A DNA stretch of 64,000 nucleotides. It comes from an uncultured Polaribacter sp. GTDB taxonomy: Bacteria > Bacteroidota > Bacteroidia > Flavobacteriales > Flavobacteriaceae. The notes beneath the pieces are model-generated. The model was given only the letters and a program-made list of their open reading frames with translations, did no database searches and was not told the DNA's origin. The first letter of the stretch is position 1. Each line of letters opens with the position of its first letter. Below are positions 52,311-61,704 of this stretch, in pieces. The position numbers and the translations under genes were made by a program. Location: contig CALSRX010000005.1 in NCBI GenBank assembly GCA_943788865.1, forward strand, positions 1 to 64,000, given 5' to 3'.

Positions 52311-53732
52311 ATGCAACAACAAATTTATAAAGACGCAATTTCTGCATCTATTTTTAAGTATATTTCAAAAGCTTCACAAGATTTAGGAATAAAAAGCTAT
52401 GTAATTGGCGGATTTGTTCGCGATTATTTATTGCAAAGAGGAAATGCAAAAGACGTAGATGTTGTTGCTGTTGGTAGCGGAATAGAATTGGCAGAAAAAG
52501 TTGCTAAATTATTACCGACCCAACCAAAAGTTCAAGTTTTTAAAACTTACGGAACAGCAATGTTGCGCTATAAAGACATAGAAATCGAGTTTGTTGGAGC
52601 CCGAAAAGAATCGTATTCAGAACAAAGTAGAAATCCAGAAGTAGAAGAAGGTACGTTGCAAGACGATCAGAATAGAAGAGACTTTACCATTAATGCATTG
52701 GCGTTAAGTTTGAATACAGAAGATTTTGGATTGTTGTTAGATCCATTTCATGGAGTGGCGGACTTAACTTCTAAAACAATAAGAACTCCGTTAGACCCAA
52801 ACATTACGTATTCTGATGACCCTTTGCGTATGATGCGAGCTATTCGCTTTGCAAGTCAATTGAATTTTACTATTGAACCTAGATCTTTAGAGGCTATTTC
52901 TAAAAATTCAGATCGATTGAAAATCATTACCAAAGAACGTATTATTGATGAATTGAATAAAATGATGCTTTCTGAAAAACCCTCGGTTGGTTTTTTATTA
53001 TTAGAATCTACTCAACTATTGCCTTTAATTTTACCTGAATTAATAGCTTTAAAAGGAGTAGAAGAGGTAGAAGGGCAAAAACACAAAGACAATTTTTATC
53101 ATACACTAGAAGTGGTTGATAACATTTCTCAAAACACAAATGATGTTTGGTTGCGTTGGGCTGCTTTGTTACACGATATTGGAAAAGCACCAACAAAAAA
53201 ATTTCATAAAAAAATTGGTTGGACATTTCATGCACATGAATTTGTGGGTTCTAAAATGGTGTTTAAATTGTTTAAACGTTTAAAAATGCCGTTGAATAAC
53301 AAAATGAAGTTTGTTCAAAAGATGGTATTGCTTAGTTCACGTCCAATTGTGCTAGCAAGTGAAGTTACAGATTCTGCAGTTCGACGGTTAATTTTTGATG
53401 CTGGAGACGATATAGAATCGTTAATGACCTTATGCGAAGCAGATATTACAACCAAAAACCCAAACAAGTTTAAAAAGTATCATAAAAACTTTGAGTTAGT
53501 TCGTCAAAAAATAAAAGAAGTAGAAGAACGAGATCATGTACGTAATTTTCAGCCACCAATTTCTGGTGAATTGATCATGGAAACTTTTAATTTAGTGCCT
53601 TGTAGACAAATTGGTCAGTTAAAAGAAGCTATTAAAGAAGCTATTTTAGAAGGTGAAATTCCAAATGAATATGAAGCTTCCTATCAATTTATGTTAGAAA
53701 AAGGAAAAGCTTTGGGTTTAAAAAAAGACTAA
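52311..53732 (+). CDS. cca: CCA tRNA nucleotidyltransferase with HD domain
   Basis: This enzyme adds or repairs the 3' CCA of tRNAs. The 473 residues open with the nucleotidyltransferase GGFVRDYLL (33-41) and metal-binding Asp48 and Asp50 in [19 protein letters not shown] and the [16 protein letters not shown] basic helix follow. A C-terminal HD phosphohydrolase domain has [16 protein letters not shown]. It follows tsaC with a 4-base gap. Its stop codon overlaps the stop of the converging GT90 gene, leaving no room for a terminator between them. Confidence 0.92.
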   Translation: MQQQIYKDAISASIFKYISKASQDLGIKSYVIGGFVRDYLLQRGNAKDVDVVAVGSGIELAEKVAKLLPTQPKVQVFKTYGTAMLRYKDIEIEFVGARKESYSEQSRNPEVEEGTLQDDQNRRDFTINALALSLNTEDFGLLLDPFHGVADLTSKTIRTPLDPNITYSDDPLRMMRAIRFASQLNFTIEPRSLEAISKNSDRLKIITKERIIDELNKMMLSEKPSVGFLLLESTQLLPLILPELIALKGVEEVEGQKHKDNFYHTLEVVDNISQNTNDVWLRWAALLHDIGKAPTKKFHKKIGWTFHAHEFVGSKMVFKLFKRLKMPLNNKMKFVQKMVLLSSRPIVLASEVTDSAVRRLIFDAGDDIESLMTLCEADITTKNPNKFKKYHKNFELVRQKIKEVEERDHVRNFQPPISGELIMETFNLVPCRQIGQLKEAIKEAILEGEIPNEYEASYQFMLEKGKALGLKKD

Positions 53733-54652
53733 ATTTGATTTGTTGACTTAAAGTAAGTCTCTAACACTTTCAAAGAAATAATTTTCTCCAATTTTTCATC
53801 TAGAAAACGAGCAACCCAATTTTGTGCATTTTTGATAATAATTAATGCTTCATCTTCATGAGTTGCATAATAGTCCATCTTCTCTAACATATCAGAATAA
53901 TCATCTTTTAAATGAACATAATGTACGTTGGGAATTAATTTCCCTTCCATAAACCAAGTTTCAAATTTTGGTGTTGGCATAAAGCATAATGAATTAGAAG
54001 AAAATATCCATTTTAAATTCGTAGCAACATCATGTCCTTCAATAGATAGGATAAATTTGTATTGTAACTGTTTTTCTATAGAAATAAAAGGTTTAGCCCA
54101 ATCCGGGTTTTCATTGTGTAAAGGGATGTTTCCTATATTACATTGAGGATGGTTGTGAAATTTTCCAACCAAACTTCTTCTGTTTTCTTTGTGAATATAA
54201 CCACGCCAAACAGCTTCATTTTTCTTTTCAGTAAAAGGAATTGTATCATTCACAAAATAAAAATGCCGTAAAGCATCTAACTTCATGAGTACAGAGTTTC
54301 CAGTATGGTCAATGGGCCTGCTTTTTACAATGGTTAAAGAATTTTGATTTTCTTGAATATCGCCAAACTTGAATTTTATTTTTAAATGATTTTTAAAGTA
54401 CCGTGTATATTGCACCAAATCGTAATAATACATGGTCCCTTTTTTTGGACGTTTAAAATCTTTTATAGCAATTGCATTATCAGCTAATTTTCCTTTATTG
54501 TTAGTTATGTAGTAAGAAAGTCGTTCTTGAATTTCAGCTTCGGGGTATTTGCTAGCTTCTTGTAACCAGTAATTGAGTTTTCTTTGGAAAAAGTAGTTGG
54601 GAATTAATGATTTAAATATATTATTGATATAAAAAGCAAAGTTTTTCATCAA
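53729..54652 (-). CDS. GT90-like (CAP10/LpsA) glycosyltransferase
   Basis: The 307-residue protein resembles CAP10-domain glycosyltransferases: [84 protein letters not shown]. Bacterial members, such as LpsA of Haemophilus-type organisms and capsule enzymes, transfer hexose or xylose to LPS or capsule. Its ATG overlaps the stop of the ABC exporter by four bases, so it is translationally coupled and likely acts on the same glycolipid. There is no signal peptide; it is cytoplasmic, membrane-associated at most. Confidence 0.8.
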   Translation of the reverse strand: MMKNFAFYINNIFKSLIPNYFFQRKLNYWLQEASKYPEAEIQERLSYYITNNKGKLADNAIAIKDFKRPKKGTMYYYDLVQYTRYFKNHLKIKFKFGDIQENQNSLTIVKSRPIDHTGNSVLMKLDALRHFYFVNDTIPFTEKKNEAVWRGYIHKENRRSLVGKFHNHPQCNIGNIPLHNENPDWAKPFISIEKQLQYKFILSIEGHDVATNLKWIFSSNSLCFMPTPKFETWFMEGKLIPNVHYVHLKDDYSDMLEKMDYYATHEDEALIIIKNAQNWVARFLDEKLEKIISLKVLETYFKSTNQI

Positions 54653-56478
54653 TCTAAATTTTGCATTGTTACCAATTTAAAATATTCTCCTTTTAATTTT
54701 AATAAATCGTCGTGTTTCCCTTGTTCTATAATGGTTCCTTTTCTAAGAACAACAATAGTATCCGCTTTTTGAATGGTAGATAAACGATGCGCAATCACTA
54801 AAGAGGTTCTGTTTTGCATCATTTTTTCTAAAGCCAATTGTACCAATTGTTCAGACTCTGTGTCTAGTGCAGAAGTAGCTTCGTCTAACACCATTATAGG
54901 TGGGTTCTTTAGTACAGCTCTTGCAATACTTAAACGTTGTTTTTGCCCACCCGAAAGCATGTTTCCACTATCTCCAATATTTGAGTTGTATTGCTTAGGT
55001 AATTCTTTCACAAACTCATGAGCATTCGCAATTTTTGCCGCTTCAATGATAGCTTCTTCAGTTTTGTTTTCGGTTCCTAATGCAATATTATTTGCAACAG
55101 AATCATTAAATAAAATAGAGTCTTGTGTTACAATTCCCATTAATTTTCGCAACGAATCTTTTGTAATGTCTTTAATGTTTACTCCGTCTATATATATTGC
55201 TCCTTTATTTACATCATAAAAACGTGTAATTAAATTTGCTAGTGTAGATTTTCCACTTCCAGATTGCCCAACTAGAGCAACAGTTTTCCCTTTCGGAATG
55301 GTAAGAGAAAAATCTTTTAAAACATACTCGTCTTGATATTTAAATGAAATGTTATCAAAAACAATTTCAGAATCAAAACTAGTTTTTGTGATGGCTTTTT
55401 CTTTATCAACAATTGTATTTTCTGTTTCTAAAACCTCTAACACTCTTCTTGCTGATGCATCCCCTTTCCGGATTCCATAAATAGCATTTGAAATTGATTT
55501 AGCGGGAGTTAAAATATTGTATGCCAGTGCCATAAATCCTATAAAGGCTCCACCTGTCATTTCACTATTTTGCCCTAAAACCATATTCCCTCCGTACCAA
55601 AGAATTACAACAATAACAGTAATTCCCATAAACTCACTTGTTGGAGAAGCCAAATTCTTTTTATTCATCAAACTATTCATAGTTGTGAATAGCTTGTTGG
55701 TAGATTTTTGAAATTTGTTGGTGAATTCTTTTTCAGCTGTAAAACCTTTGATCACTCTTAAACCAGTTAAAGATTCTTCAATTAACGATAAGAAGAAACC
55801 ATTTTCTTTTTGAACAACATCAGAATCTGCTCTCAATTTTTTTCCAATAAATGCAATTAATAATCCAACTAACGGTAAGAAAATAAAGATGAAAAGTGTC
55901 AGCTTAGCACTAATCACAATCATAGCTGTCAAGGTAAAAATGATGGTTAACGGATCTCTAATAATTAATTCTAACACCATTAAAAATGACCATTCTACCT
56001 CTTGTACATCAGAAGTCATACGAGCAATCACATCTCCTTTTCTTTTTTCTGTAAAATAGGAAATAGGTAAGGTTACCAGTTTGTCATACAGAGCATTTCT
56101 AATATCTTTAATCACTCCATTTCTTAAGAAAGTAATAAAAAATAAGGCTGCATAGTTTGCAATATTCTTTAAAAAGAACAATAGAATCATCGCTGCACAG
56201 ATATAACCCAAAGCAGCAATTTCACCGTTCTGATTTATTTGAGAAGTTAGAAAATAATTTAACGATTGTTCTAAATATTCTTTGATATCTCCAATACCAG
56301 TATAGGTAGGTTTAATATTTACAGGAACTGTCTTTTTAAACAGTACATCAAGCATTGGTATAAAAGCAATAAAACTCAGTGTGCTAAATAATGCATAAAA
56401 AATATTACTAATACCATTCAATATCGCATACTTTTTATATGGATAGGCAAATCGTAATATTTTTTTAAAATAATTCAT
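54649..56478 (-). CDS. MsbA-like ABC exporter
   Basis: The 609-residue half-transporter has six N-terminal membrane helices (ILNGISNIFYALFSTLSFIAFIPML and on). The nucleotide-binding domain has Walker A VGQSGSGKST, signature MLSGGQKQRL, Walker B IMVLDEATSALD and the His switch VIAHRLST. It resembles MsbA and other lipid or glycolipid flippases. Coupled genes on either side (phosphohexomutase upstream, GT90 downstream) make an envelope-lipid cargo likely. One-base overlap with the upstream stop and four-base overlap with the downstream start show a tight operon. Confidence 0.88.
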   Translation of the reverse strand: MNYFKKILRFAYPYKKYAILNGISNIFYALFSTLSFIAFIPMLDVLFKKTVPVNIKPTYTGIGDIKEYLEQSLNYFLTSQINQNGEIAALGYICAAMILLFFLKNIANYAALFFITFLRNGVIKDIRNALYDKLVTLPISYFTEKRKGDVIARMTSDVQEVEWSFLMVLELIIRDPLTIIFTLTAMIVISAKLTLFIFIFLPLVGLLIAFIGKKLRADSDVVQKENGFFLSLIEESLTGLRVIKGFTAEKEFTNKFQKSTNKLFTTMNSLMNKKNLASPTSEFMGITVIVVILWYGGNMVLGQNSEMTGGAFIGFMALAYNILTPAKSISNAIYGIRKGDASARRVLEVLETENTIVDKEKAITKTSFDSEIVFDNISFKYQDEYVLKDFSLTIPKGKTVALVGQSGSGKSTLANLITRFYDVNKGAIYIDGVNIKDITKDSLRKLMGIVTQDSILFNDSVANNIALGTENKTEEAIIEAAKIANAHEFVKELPKQYNSNIGDSGNMLSGGQKQRLSIARAVLKNPPIMVLDEATSALDTESEQLVQLALEKMMQNRTSLVIAHRLSTIQKADTIVVLRKGTIIEQGKHDDLLKLKGEYFKLVTMQNLD

Positions 56479-58188
56479 TATAGATTTAGCTCTTTTATGA
56501 TACGTTGAATCTTAACATCCAATTCATTTTCTGTTTTTACAGCATTTTCAACAGTATCTAATTTAGATTTTACGCTAAAATAGAACTTTATTTTTGGTTC
56601 AGTCCCACTTGGTCTTGCAGCTACTTTTGTTCCGTCTTCTGTGTGATAAATCAACACATTAGATTTTGGAATATCCATAACAGTTTCTTCACCAGTGATT
56701 AAGTTCTTTTTAATAGAAGATTGATAATCACATAAAAACTTAACTTTAGATCCGTCAATTTCTGTGAATGGGTTTTTACGTAAATCAATCATCATTTGTT
56801 TGATTTGATTAGCACCGTCCATCCCTTTTTTTACAATAGAAATTAAGTGCTCTTTGTAAAAATGATTTTTGATGTATAACGTTAGTAAATCTTTATAAAA
56901 TGAACTTCCGTTTTCTTTTGCATTTGCTGCTATTTCACAAGCTAATAGTGTAGAAGTAACCGCATCTTTATCTCTCACAAAATCGCCTACCATATATCCA
57001 AAACTTTCTTCTCCACCACCAATAAAATCTTGATTAGGAAAATCGTTAATCATTTTGGCAATCCACTTAAAACCAGTTAGACCAACTTTCGTTTCAATTC
57101 CGTATGAGTCTGCAATTTCATTGACTAAATTGCTAGATACAATGGTAGAACCAATAAATTGATTTCCGTTTAACAACCCTTTTTCTTGCCATTGTTTCAT
57201 TAAAAAATCGGTCATCAAACTCATGGTTTGGTTTCCGTTTAACAACTTCATATTTCCTTCTAAATCTCTAACAGCAATTCCTAATCTATCTGAATCTGGA
57301 TCTGTTCCAATTACAATATCCGCATCAATTTTATTGGCTAAATCTGTAGCCATTTTTAAGGCTTCTGGCTCTTCTGGATTTGGTGATTTTACGGTTGGAA
57401 AATCCCCATTTGGTTCTGCTTGTTCTTTTACAATATGAACATCTGTAAATCCGGCACGTTTTAAAGCTTCGGGAATTAAGGTGATTGAAGTTCCGTGTAA
57501 AGAAGTAAAAACAATTTTTAAATTGGATCTATTTTTTAGATCAAATGCCCCGTTTTGAATAGATGCTTTCCAAAAAGCCTCATCAACTTCTGATCCAACG
57601 ATGGTAATTAATGCTTCATTTGCATCAAAGTTAATTTCAGAAAAATCTAGGCTGTTTACTTCATTTATAATTCCAGCATCTTGAGGAGGAACAATTTGTC
57701 CGCCATCATTCCAGTATACTTTGTAGCCATTATATTCTGGTGGATTATGAGATGCTGTTAACACAATTCCTGCATCACAGTTTAAGTGATTTACAGCAAA
57801 AGATAATTCTGGAGTTGGTCGTAAATCTTCGAACAAATACACCTGAATATTGTTCGCAGACAAGTACGTCTGCAACCAATTTTGAAAATTCCTTACTGTT
57901 ATGTCGGCAGTCAAAAGCAATGGCAACTTTTAAATCTTTCTTTGGAAAAGATTTGTGTAAATAATTACTCAATCCTTGTGTTGCTTTTCCTAAGGTATAT
58001 TTGTTAATTCGGTTGGTTCCGGCGCCCATAATTCCGCGCATTCCACCCGTTCCGAATTCCATGTTTTTATAAAATCGATCTACTAAATCTTCAGAATTTG
58101 AGTCGATTAATTGTTGTATTTCAGTTCTTGTTTCTGAATCAAAGGTGTCAGAAAGCCAACCTTTTGCTTGTTCTAAAATCTCTTTCAT
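56478..58188 (-). pseudogene. Phosphoglucomutase/phosphomannomutase, single frameshift
   Basis: This alpha-D-phosphohexomutase interconverts hexose 1- and 6-phosphates. It starts MKEILEQAKGWLSDTFDSET with NMEFGTGGMRGIMGAGTNRIN. After KEFSKLVADVL near 57870 one extra base shifts the frame, and it continues SANNIQVYLFEDLRPTPELSFAV. The phosphoserine is in VLTASHNPPEYNGYK, the metal loop in IGTDPDSDRLGIA, the sugar-binding GGGEESFGYM, and the phosphate-binding RPSGTEPKIKFY. Total about 570 residues, the Bacteroidota long form. It overlaps the ABC gene by one base. A single indel in a central enzyme is probably a base-call error. Confidence 0.85.
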
Positions 58189-58219
58189 GTAAAAAATTTC
58201 TGTCCGCAAAGATACGGAT

Positions 58220-59176
58220 TTAGATATTTAAGGTTTCTTTAATTGAGTAATGCTTTTCGTCGCTTTTGTTTTTAATTAGAAGCTCTCCTAGGAAGCCAGC
58301 TAAAAATAATTGGGTACCTATAATCATAGCAGTAATAGAAAGGTAAAACCAAGGGTTGTCTGTAATTAAAATTGCTTTTTGTCCTGCAGATAATTTATAA
58401 ATTTTCATAAAACCAATATAGGCAGCCGCTAAAAAACCAACAGCAAAAACTATGCTACCCCAAAGGCCAAAAAAATGCATGGGTCTTTTACCAAATTTTG
58501 ATAAAAAAGAAATGGTAATTAAATCTAGAAATCCGTTTATAAATCTACTCATACCAAATTTTGTTACTCCGTATTTTCTTGCTTGATGTTGCACTATTTT
58601 TTCGCCAATCTTCGTAAAACCTTCGTTTTTTGCTAACACAGGAATGTATCGATGCATTTCTCCACTAACTTTCACGCTTTTTACAACTTCATTTTTGTAG
58701 GCTTTTAAGCCACAATTAAAATCGTGTAATTTTAAGCCCGAAGTTTTCCTTGCAGCTAAATTAAATAGTTTAGAAGGAATGTTTTTAGTAACTACGTTGT
58801 CATACCGTTTCTTTTTCCAACCAGAAATTAAATCGTAATTTTCTTTAGTAATTAAATTAAATAACTCAGGAATTTCATCTGGGTTGTCTTGTAAATCAGC
58901 ATCCATAGTTATTACAACTTTTCCTTCTGCCAATTCAAAACCGGCATCTAAAGCTTGACTCTTTCCATAGTTTTTCTGAAAGCGAATTCCTTTCACTTCA
59001 GCGTGTATTTTAGAAAGATTTTCGATTACATTCCAAGAACTATCTGTACTACCGTCATCAATAAAAACAACTTCGTATACATAAGAATTGGACTGCATTA
59101 CTTTTGCAATCCAACTATGTAATTCTTGTAAAGACTCTTCTTCGTTTAATAAAGGTATAACTACCGATATATCCAT
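58220..59176 (-). CDS. Polyprenol-phosphate hexosyltransferase-like GT2 with two C-terminal membrane segments
   Basis: The 318-residue protein starts MDISVVIPLLNEEESL with FIDDGSTDSSW, YGKSQALDAGFELA, the metal-binding MDADLQDNPDEI and ISGWKKKRYD, as in DPM1/ArnC/GtrB enzymes. These load a sugar from a nucleotide donor onto undecaprenyl phosphate. GMHRYIPVLAKNEGF and HQARKYGVTKFG are family marks. Two membrane helices follow (FFGLWGSIVFAVGFLAAAYIGF and FYLSITAMIIGTQLFLAGFLGEL). It is the first gene of a minus-strand operon with the phosphohexomutase, ABC exporter and GT90. Confidence 0.88.
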   Translation of the reverse strand: MDISVVIPLLNEEESLQELHSWIAKVMQSNSYVYEVVFIDDGSTDSSWNVIENLSKIHAEVKGIRFQKNYGKSQALDAGFELAEGKVVITMDADLQDNPDEIPELFNLITKENYDLISGWKKKRYDNVVTKNIPSKLFNLAARKTSGLKLHDFNCGLKAYKNEVVKSVKVSGEMHRYIPVLAKNEGFTKIGEKIVQHQARKYGVTKFGMSRFINGFLDLITISFLSKFGKRPMHFFGLWGSIVFAVGFLAAAYIGFMKIYKLSAGQKAILITDNPWFYLSITAMIIGTQLFLAGFLGELLIKNKSDEKHYSIKETLNI

Positions 59177-59196
59177 ATAAATAGTGTATAAAAACG

Positions 59197-59230
59197 TAAA
59201 GGTAAAACATAATGAAACATTTTACCTTTA
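59197..59230 (-). terminator. Inverted repeat, probable terminator after the DUF4199 gene
   Basis: TAAAGGTAAAA and TTTTACCTTTA pair over 11 bp with a 12-base loop. Minus-strand reading gives a T run after the stem. It separates DUF4199 from the GT2 operon. Confidence 0.55.
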
Positions 59231-59253
59231 ATTCGTTTAAATTTTTTTGAACT

Positions 59254-59775
59254 CTAGTACTGTTCTTCTGCCGATTGTTTCATGATTGCCCCTAAAATAG
59301 CAGACACCACAAAACCTATAAAAGCAGAAACTACAATTCCGATTGCAGATGAAATTAATGGGCCTTGAAATTTTTGCATCATTTCTTTTGCTGTTTCAAT
59401 ACCTTCGCTATTCATACCTTGATCTATCCATTTTTGCTCTTGCACCATCATCATATTCTGCATGTATTCTGGTTCTATAAAATTTGCAAAAATTTGTTGG
59501 TAAGCTATCATTATTACAGCACTAATCACTGTTAAACCAACGCCAATTTTTACAGATTGACCCCAAGACATAAATCCGCCATTCAATTCTTTAAATTTTT
59601 TATTGGCCATTACAATCATAGCAATCATTATGATAAAGCTTAAGACACTTACAGACCAATGCGGTCTTAAATAATCTCCAACAGCATATACAACTAATTT
59701 TATTAATACAGTAGCTATTCCTAGATACACTCCATAGTTTAAGATAATGTTTTTACTATTTGCTTGATTTTCCAT
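59254..59775 (-). CDS. DUF4199 membrane protein
   Basis: The 173-residue protein has four membrane helices: YGVYLGIATVLIKLVVYAV, SVSVLSFIIMIAMIVM, SVKIGVGLTVISAVIMIAY and ISSAIGIVVSAFIGFVVSAILGAIM. FMSWGQSVKIG after the second helix is typical of DUF4199. It is frequent in flavobacteria next to DPM1-type glycosyltransferases, as here. The function is unknown; a helper for lipid-linked sugar transfer is only a guess from context. A hairpin stands between it and the GT2 gene. Confidence 0.75.
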   Translation of the reverse strand: MENQANSKNIILNYGVYLGIATVLIKLVVYAVGDYLRPHWSVSVLSFIIMIAMIVMANKKFKELNGGFMSWGQSVKIGVGLTVISAVIMIAYQQIFANFIEPEYMQNMMMVQEQKWIDQGMNSEGIETAKEMMQKFQGPLISSAIGIVVSAFIGFVVSAILGAIMKQSAEEQY

Positions 59776-59919
59776 TGTGTTTTGATATTTAGTTAGTTAT
59801 ACAAAGGTATTGATTTCATTTTTGGTAATGATAAATACATTAAACTTTAAAATATTTACCAGTCACTATTTAATTAGTACCCAAAGTGAAACTTTTGTTA
59901 CAAAATTGCTTGAAAAATA

Positions 59920-59950
59920 TTGTGCAACATTAAAAATGATTGTAAATTTG
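59920..59950 (+). promoter_or_regulatory. Promoter of the SRP RNA gene
   Basis: TTG (59920-59922), 20 bases, then TAAATTTG (59943-59950), just 4 bases before the RNA 5' end. This fits a stable-RNA promoter of the Bacteroidota sigma type. Confidence 0.7.
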
Positions 59951-59954
59951 CAGC

Positions 59955-60048
59955 GGCAAGTCCTACACAACTAGCTCCCTTTGAATCCCCCAGGGCGGGA
60001 ACGCAGCAAGGGTATTAGGTTGTAGCAGTGTGATGTAGATAGCTTGCC
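59955..60048 (+). ncRNA. ffs: Signal recognition particle RNA (4.5S type)
   Basis: The 94-base RNA has the conserved SRP domain IV tip: CCAGGGCGGGAACGCAGCAAGGG carries the asymmetric and symmetric loops that bind Ffh and the GGAA-like tetraloop region. The ends GGCAAG and CTTGCC pair, and the flanking CTACA/TGTAG segments extend the stem. It binds Ffh and directs nascent membrane proteins to the translocon. T6 follows the 3' end. It has no Alu domain, as expected for this size. The exact ends may be off by a few bases. Confidence 0.9.
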
Positions 60049-60124
60049 ATTTTTTATGCCCTAATTTTAGATTTCTCCATTTTCTTTTAAGATATTTGTG
60101 TATCTATTCAATCTTTAACAATTA

Positions 60125-60928
60125 ATGTCAAAAGTCGTTCTTATAACTGGTGCTTCTTCAGGAATTGGAAAATCTATAGCAGCGTATCTTTCTGGTAAAG
60201 GAATGCTCGTATACGGAACAAGTAGAACAAAAAAAGAAGAGAGTTTATTGCCTTATAAAATGATTGCTTTAAATGTTCTAGATATTGAATCCATACAAAA
60301 AGCAGTTGCTACTATTATTGAAAAAGAAGGTAAAATAGATGTTTTGGTAAATAATGCTGGAATGGGAATAACAGGGTCAATTGAAGATACTCCAACTGAA
60401 GAAATGAAAAAGGTTTTTTATACCAATCTTTTTGGAGCAATTGATGTAATGAAAGCTGTTTTACCCCATATGAGATCACAAAAATCTGGAACCATAATTA
60501 ATGTTACATCCATTGCGGGTTATATGGGATTGCCATTTAGAGGAGTTTATTCTGCAACAAAAGGAGCCTTAGAGTTGATTACCGAAGCCGCTAGAATTGA
60601 AGTAAAGCAATTCGGAATTCAAATAGTAAATGTTGCACCAGGAGATTTTGCAACCAATATTGCAGCAGGGAGATACCATACACCTGTTTTTGAAAACTCG
60701 GCATACAAAGAAAAATATCAAGAGAATTTAAATTTAATGGATGCTCATGTAGATAGCGGAATGCATCCAGATGTAATGGCAAAAGCCGTTTTAAAAATTA
60801 TTGAAACGAAGAATCCAAAAATTCATTATAAAGTAGGTGGGTTTATGGAGAAATTTTCTATTGTATTGAAACGAATTTTACCAGACAGCACATATGAAAA
60901 ACTCTTAATGAATCATTATAAATTATAA
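60125..60928 (+). CDS. Short-chain dehydrogenase/reductase
   Basis: This 267-residue classical SDR has LITGASSGIGKSIAAYL, an NADP-favouring GTSRTKKEE, LVNNAGMGITG, the catalytic Ser in INVTSIAGYMG, and Tyr-x3-Lys in YSATKGALEL. The C-terminal part, with VAPGDFATNI and a hydrophobic, basic tail near VLKRILPDSTYEKLL, resembles 17-beta-hydroxysteroid or retinol-dehydrogenase-like bacterial SDRs. The substrate is unknown. The aldolase gene follows after 24 bases. Confidence 0.85.
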   Translation: MSKVVLITGASSGIGKSIAAYLSGKGMLVYGTSRTKKEESLLPYKMIALNVLDIESIQKAVATIIEKEGKIDVLVNNAGMGITGSIEDTPTEEMKKVFYTNLFGAIDVMKAVLPHMRSQKSGTIINVTSIAGYMGLPFRGVYSATKGALELITEAARIEVKQFGIQIVNVAPGDFATNIAAGRYHTPVFENSAYKEKYQENLNLMDAHVDSGMHPDVMAKAVLKIIETKNPKIHYKVGGFMEKFSIVLKRILPDSTYEKLLMNHYKL

Positions 60929-60952
60929 TTTTACACAACTAAATCTAAGCAC

Positions 60953-61606
60953 ATGAAATTTTTTATCGACACAGCAAACTTATCACAAATAGAAGAAGCT
61001 CAAGCATTGGGTATTTTAGATGGTGTTACAACGAATCCGTCTTTAATGGCAAAAGAAGGAATTACAGGAGAAGCTAACATTATCAATCATTACAAGGCTA
61101 TATGTGAGTTGGTAGATGGAGATGTGTCTGCAGAAGTAATTGCGACAGATTTTTCTGGAATGGTAAAAGAAGGTGAAGCATTGGCAGCATTGAATCCGCA
61201 AATTGTGGTAAAATTACCAATGATAAAAGATGGTGTAAAGGCATGTAAGTACTTTTCATCTAAAGGGATCAAAACCAACGTAACATTAGTTTTTTCAGCT
61301 GGTCAGGCATTATTAGCCGCTAAAGCAGGAGCAACGTATGTTTCTCCATTTATTGGTCGTTTAGATGATATTTCTACAGATGGACTAAATTTAATTGCTG
61401 AAATCCGTCAGATTTATGATAATTACGGATTTGAAACTCAGATTTTAGCAGCTTCTGTTCGTCATACCATGCATATTATTGATTGTGCTAAATTAGGATC
61501 AGATGTTATGACTGGGCCATTAAGTGCTATTGAAGGTTTGTTAAAACATCCTCTAACTGATATCGGGTTAGCTAAATTTTTAGAAGATTATAAAAAAGGA
61601 AATTAA
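60953..61606 (+). CDS. Transaldolase / fructose-6-phosphate aldolase family
   Basis: This 217-residue short TIM barrel starts MKFFIDTANLSQIEEA, with DGVTTNPSLMAKEG and the Schiff-base Lys87 in VVKLPMIKDG. TNVTLVFSAGQALLAAKAGATYVSPFIGRLDD is the family core, and ILAASVRHTMH follows. Short members act either as transaldolase in the pentose-phosphate pathway or as fructose-6-phosphate aldolase. The known distinguishing residues cannot be judged safely here, so I leave the symbol open. It has no pathway partner next to it. Confidence 0.88.
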   Translation: MKFFIDTANLSQIEEAQALGILDGVTTNPSLMAKEGITGEANIINHYKAICELVDGDVSAEVIATDFSGMVKEGEALAALNPQIVVKLPMIKDGVKACKYFSSKGIKTNVTLVFSAGQALLAAKAGATYVSPFIGRLDDISTDGLNLIAEIRQIYDNYGFETQILAASVRHTMHIIDCAKLGSDVMTGPLSAIEGLLKHPLTDIGLAKFLEDYKKGN

Positions 61607-61613
61607 CCAAAAA

Positions 61614-61678
61614 GTTTTTAGTTTTTAGTTTTTAGTTTTTAATGTTGTCACTCATAACTTATAACTCATAACTTATAA
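61614..61678. repeat. Short tandem repeats before menD
   Basis: GTTTTTA occurs four times in a row (61614-61641). After 9 bases CTCATAACTTATAA occurs twice (61651-61664 and 61665-61678), both exact. Confidence 0.85.
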
Positions 61679-61680
61679 CT

Positions 61681-61703
61681 TTTAAATCTTGAAAAGATTT
61701 AAA
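61681..61703 (+). promoter_or_regulatory. Hairpin directly before the menD start codon
   Basis: TTTAAATCTT and AAGATTTAAA form a perfect 10-bp stem with loop GAA, ending one base before ATG 61705. It covers the place of the ribosome binding site, so it could tune menD translation; the stem is AT-rich and weak. Confidence 0.5.
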
Positions 61704-61704
61704 A

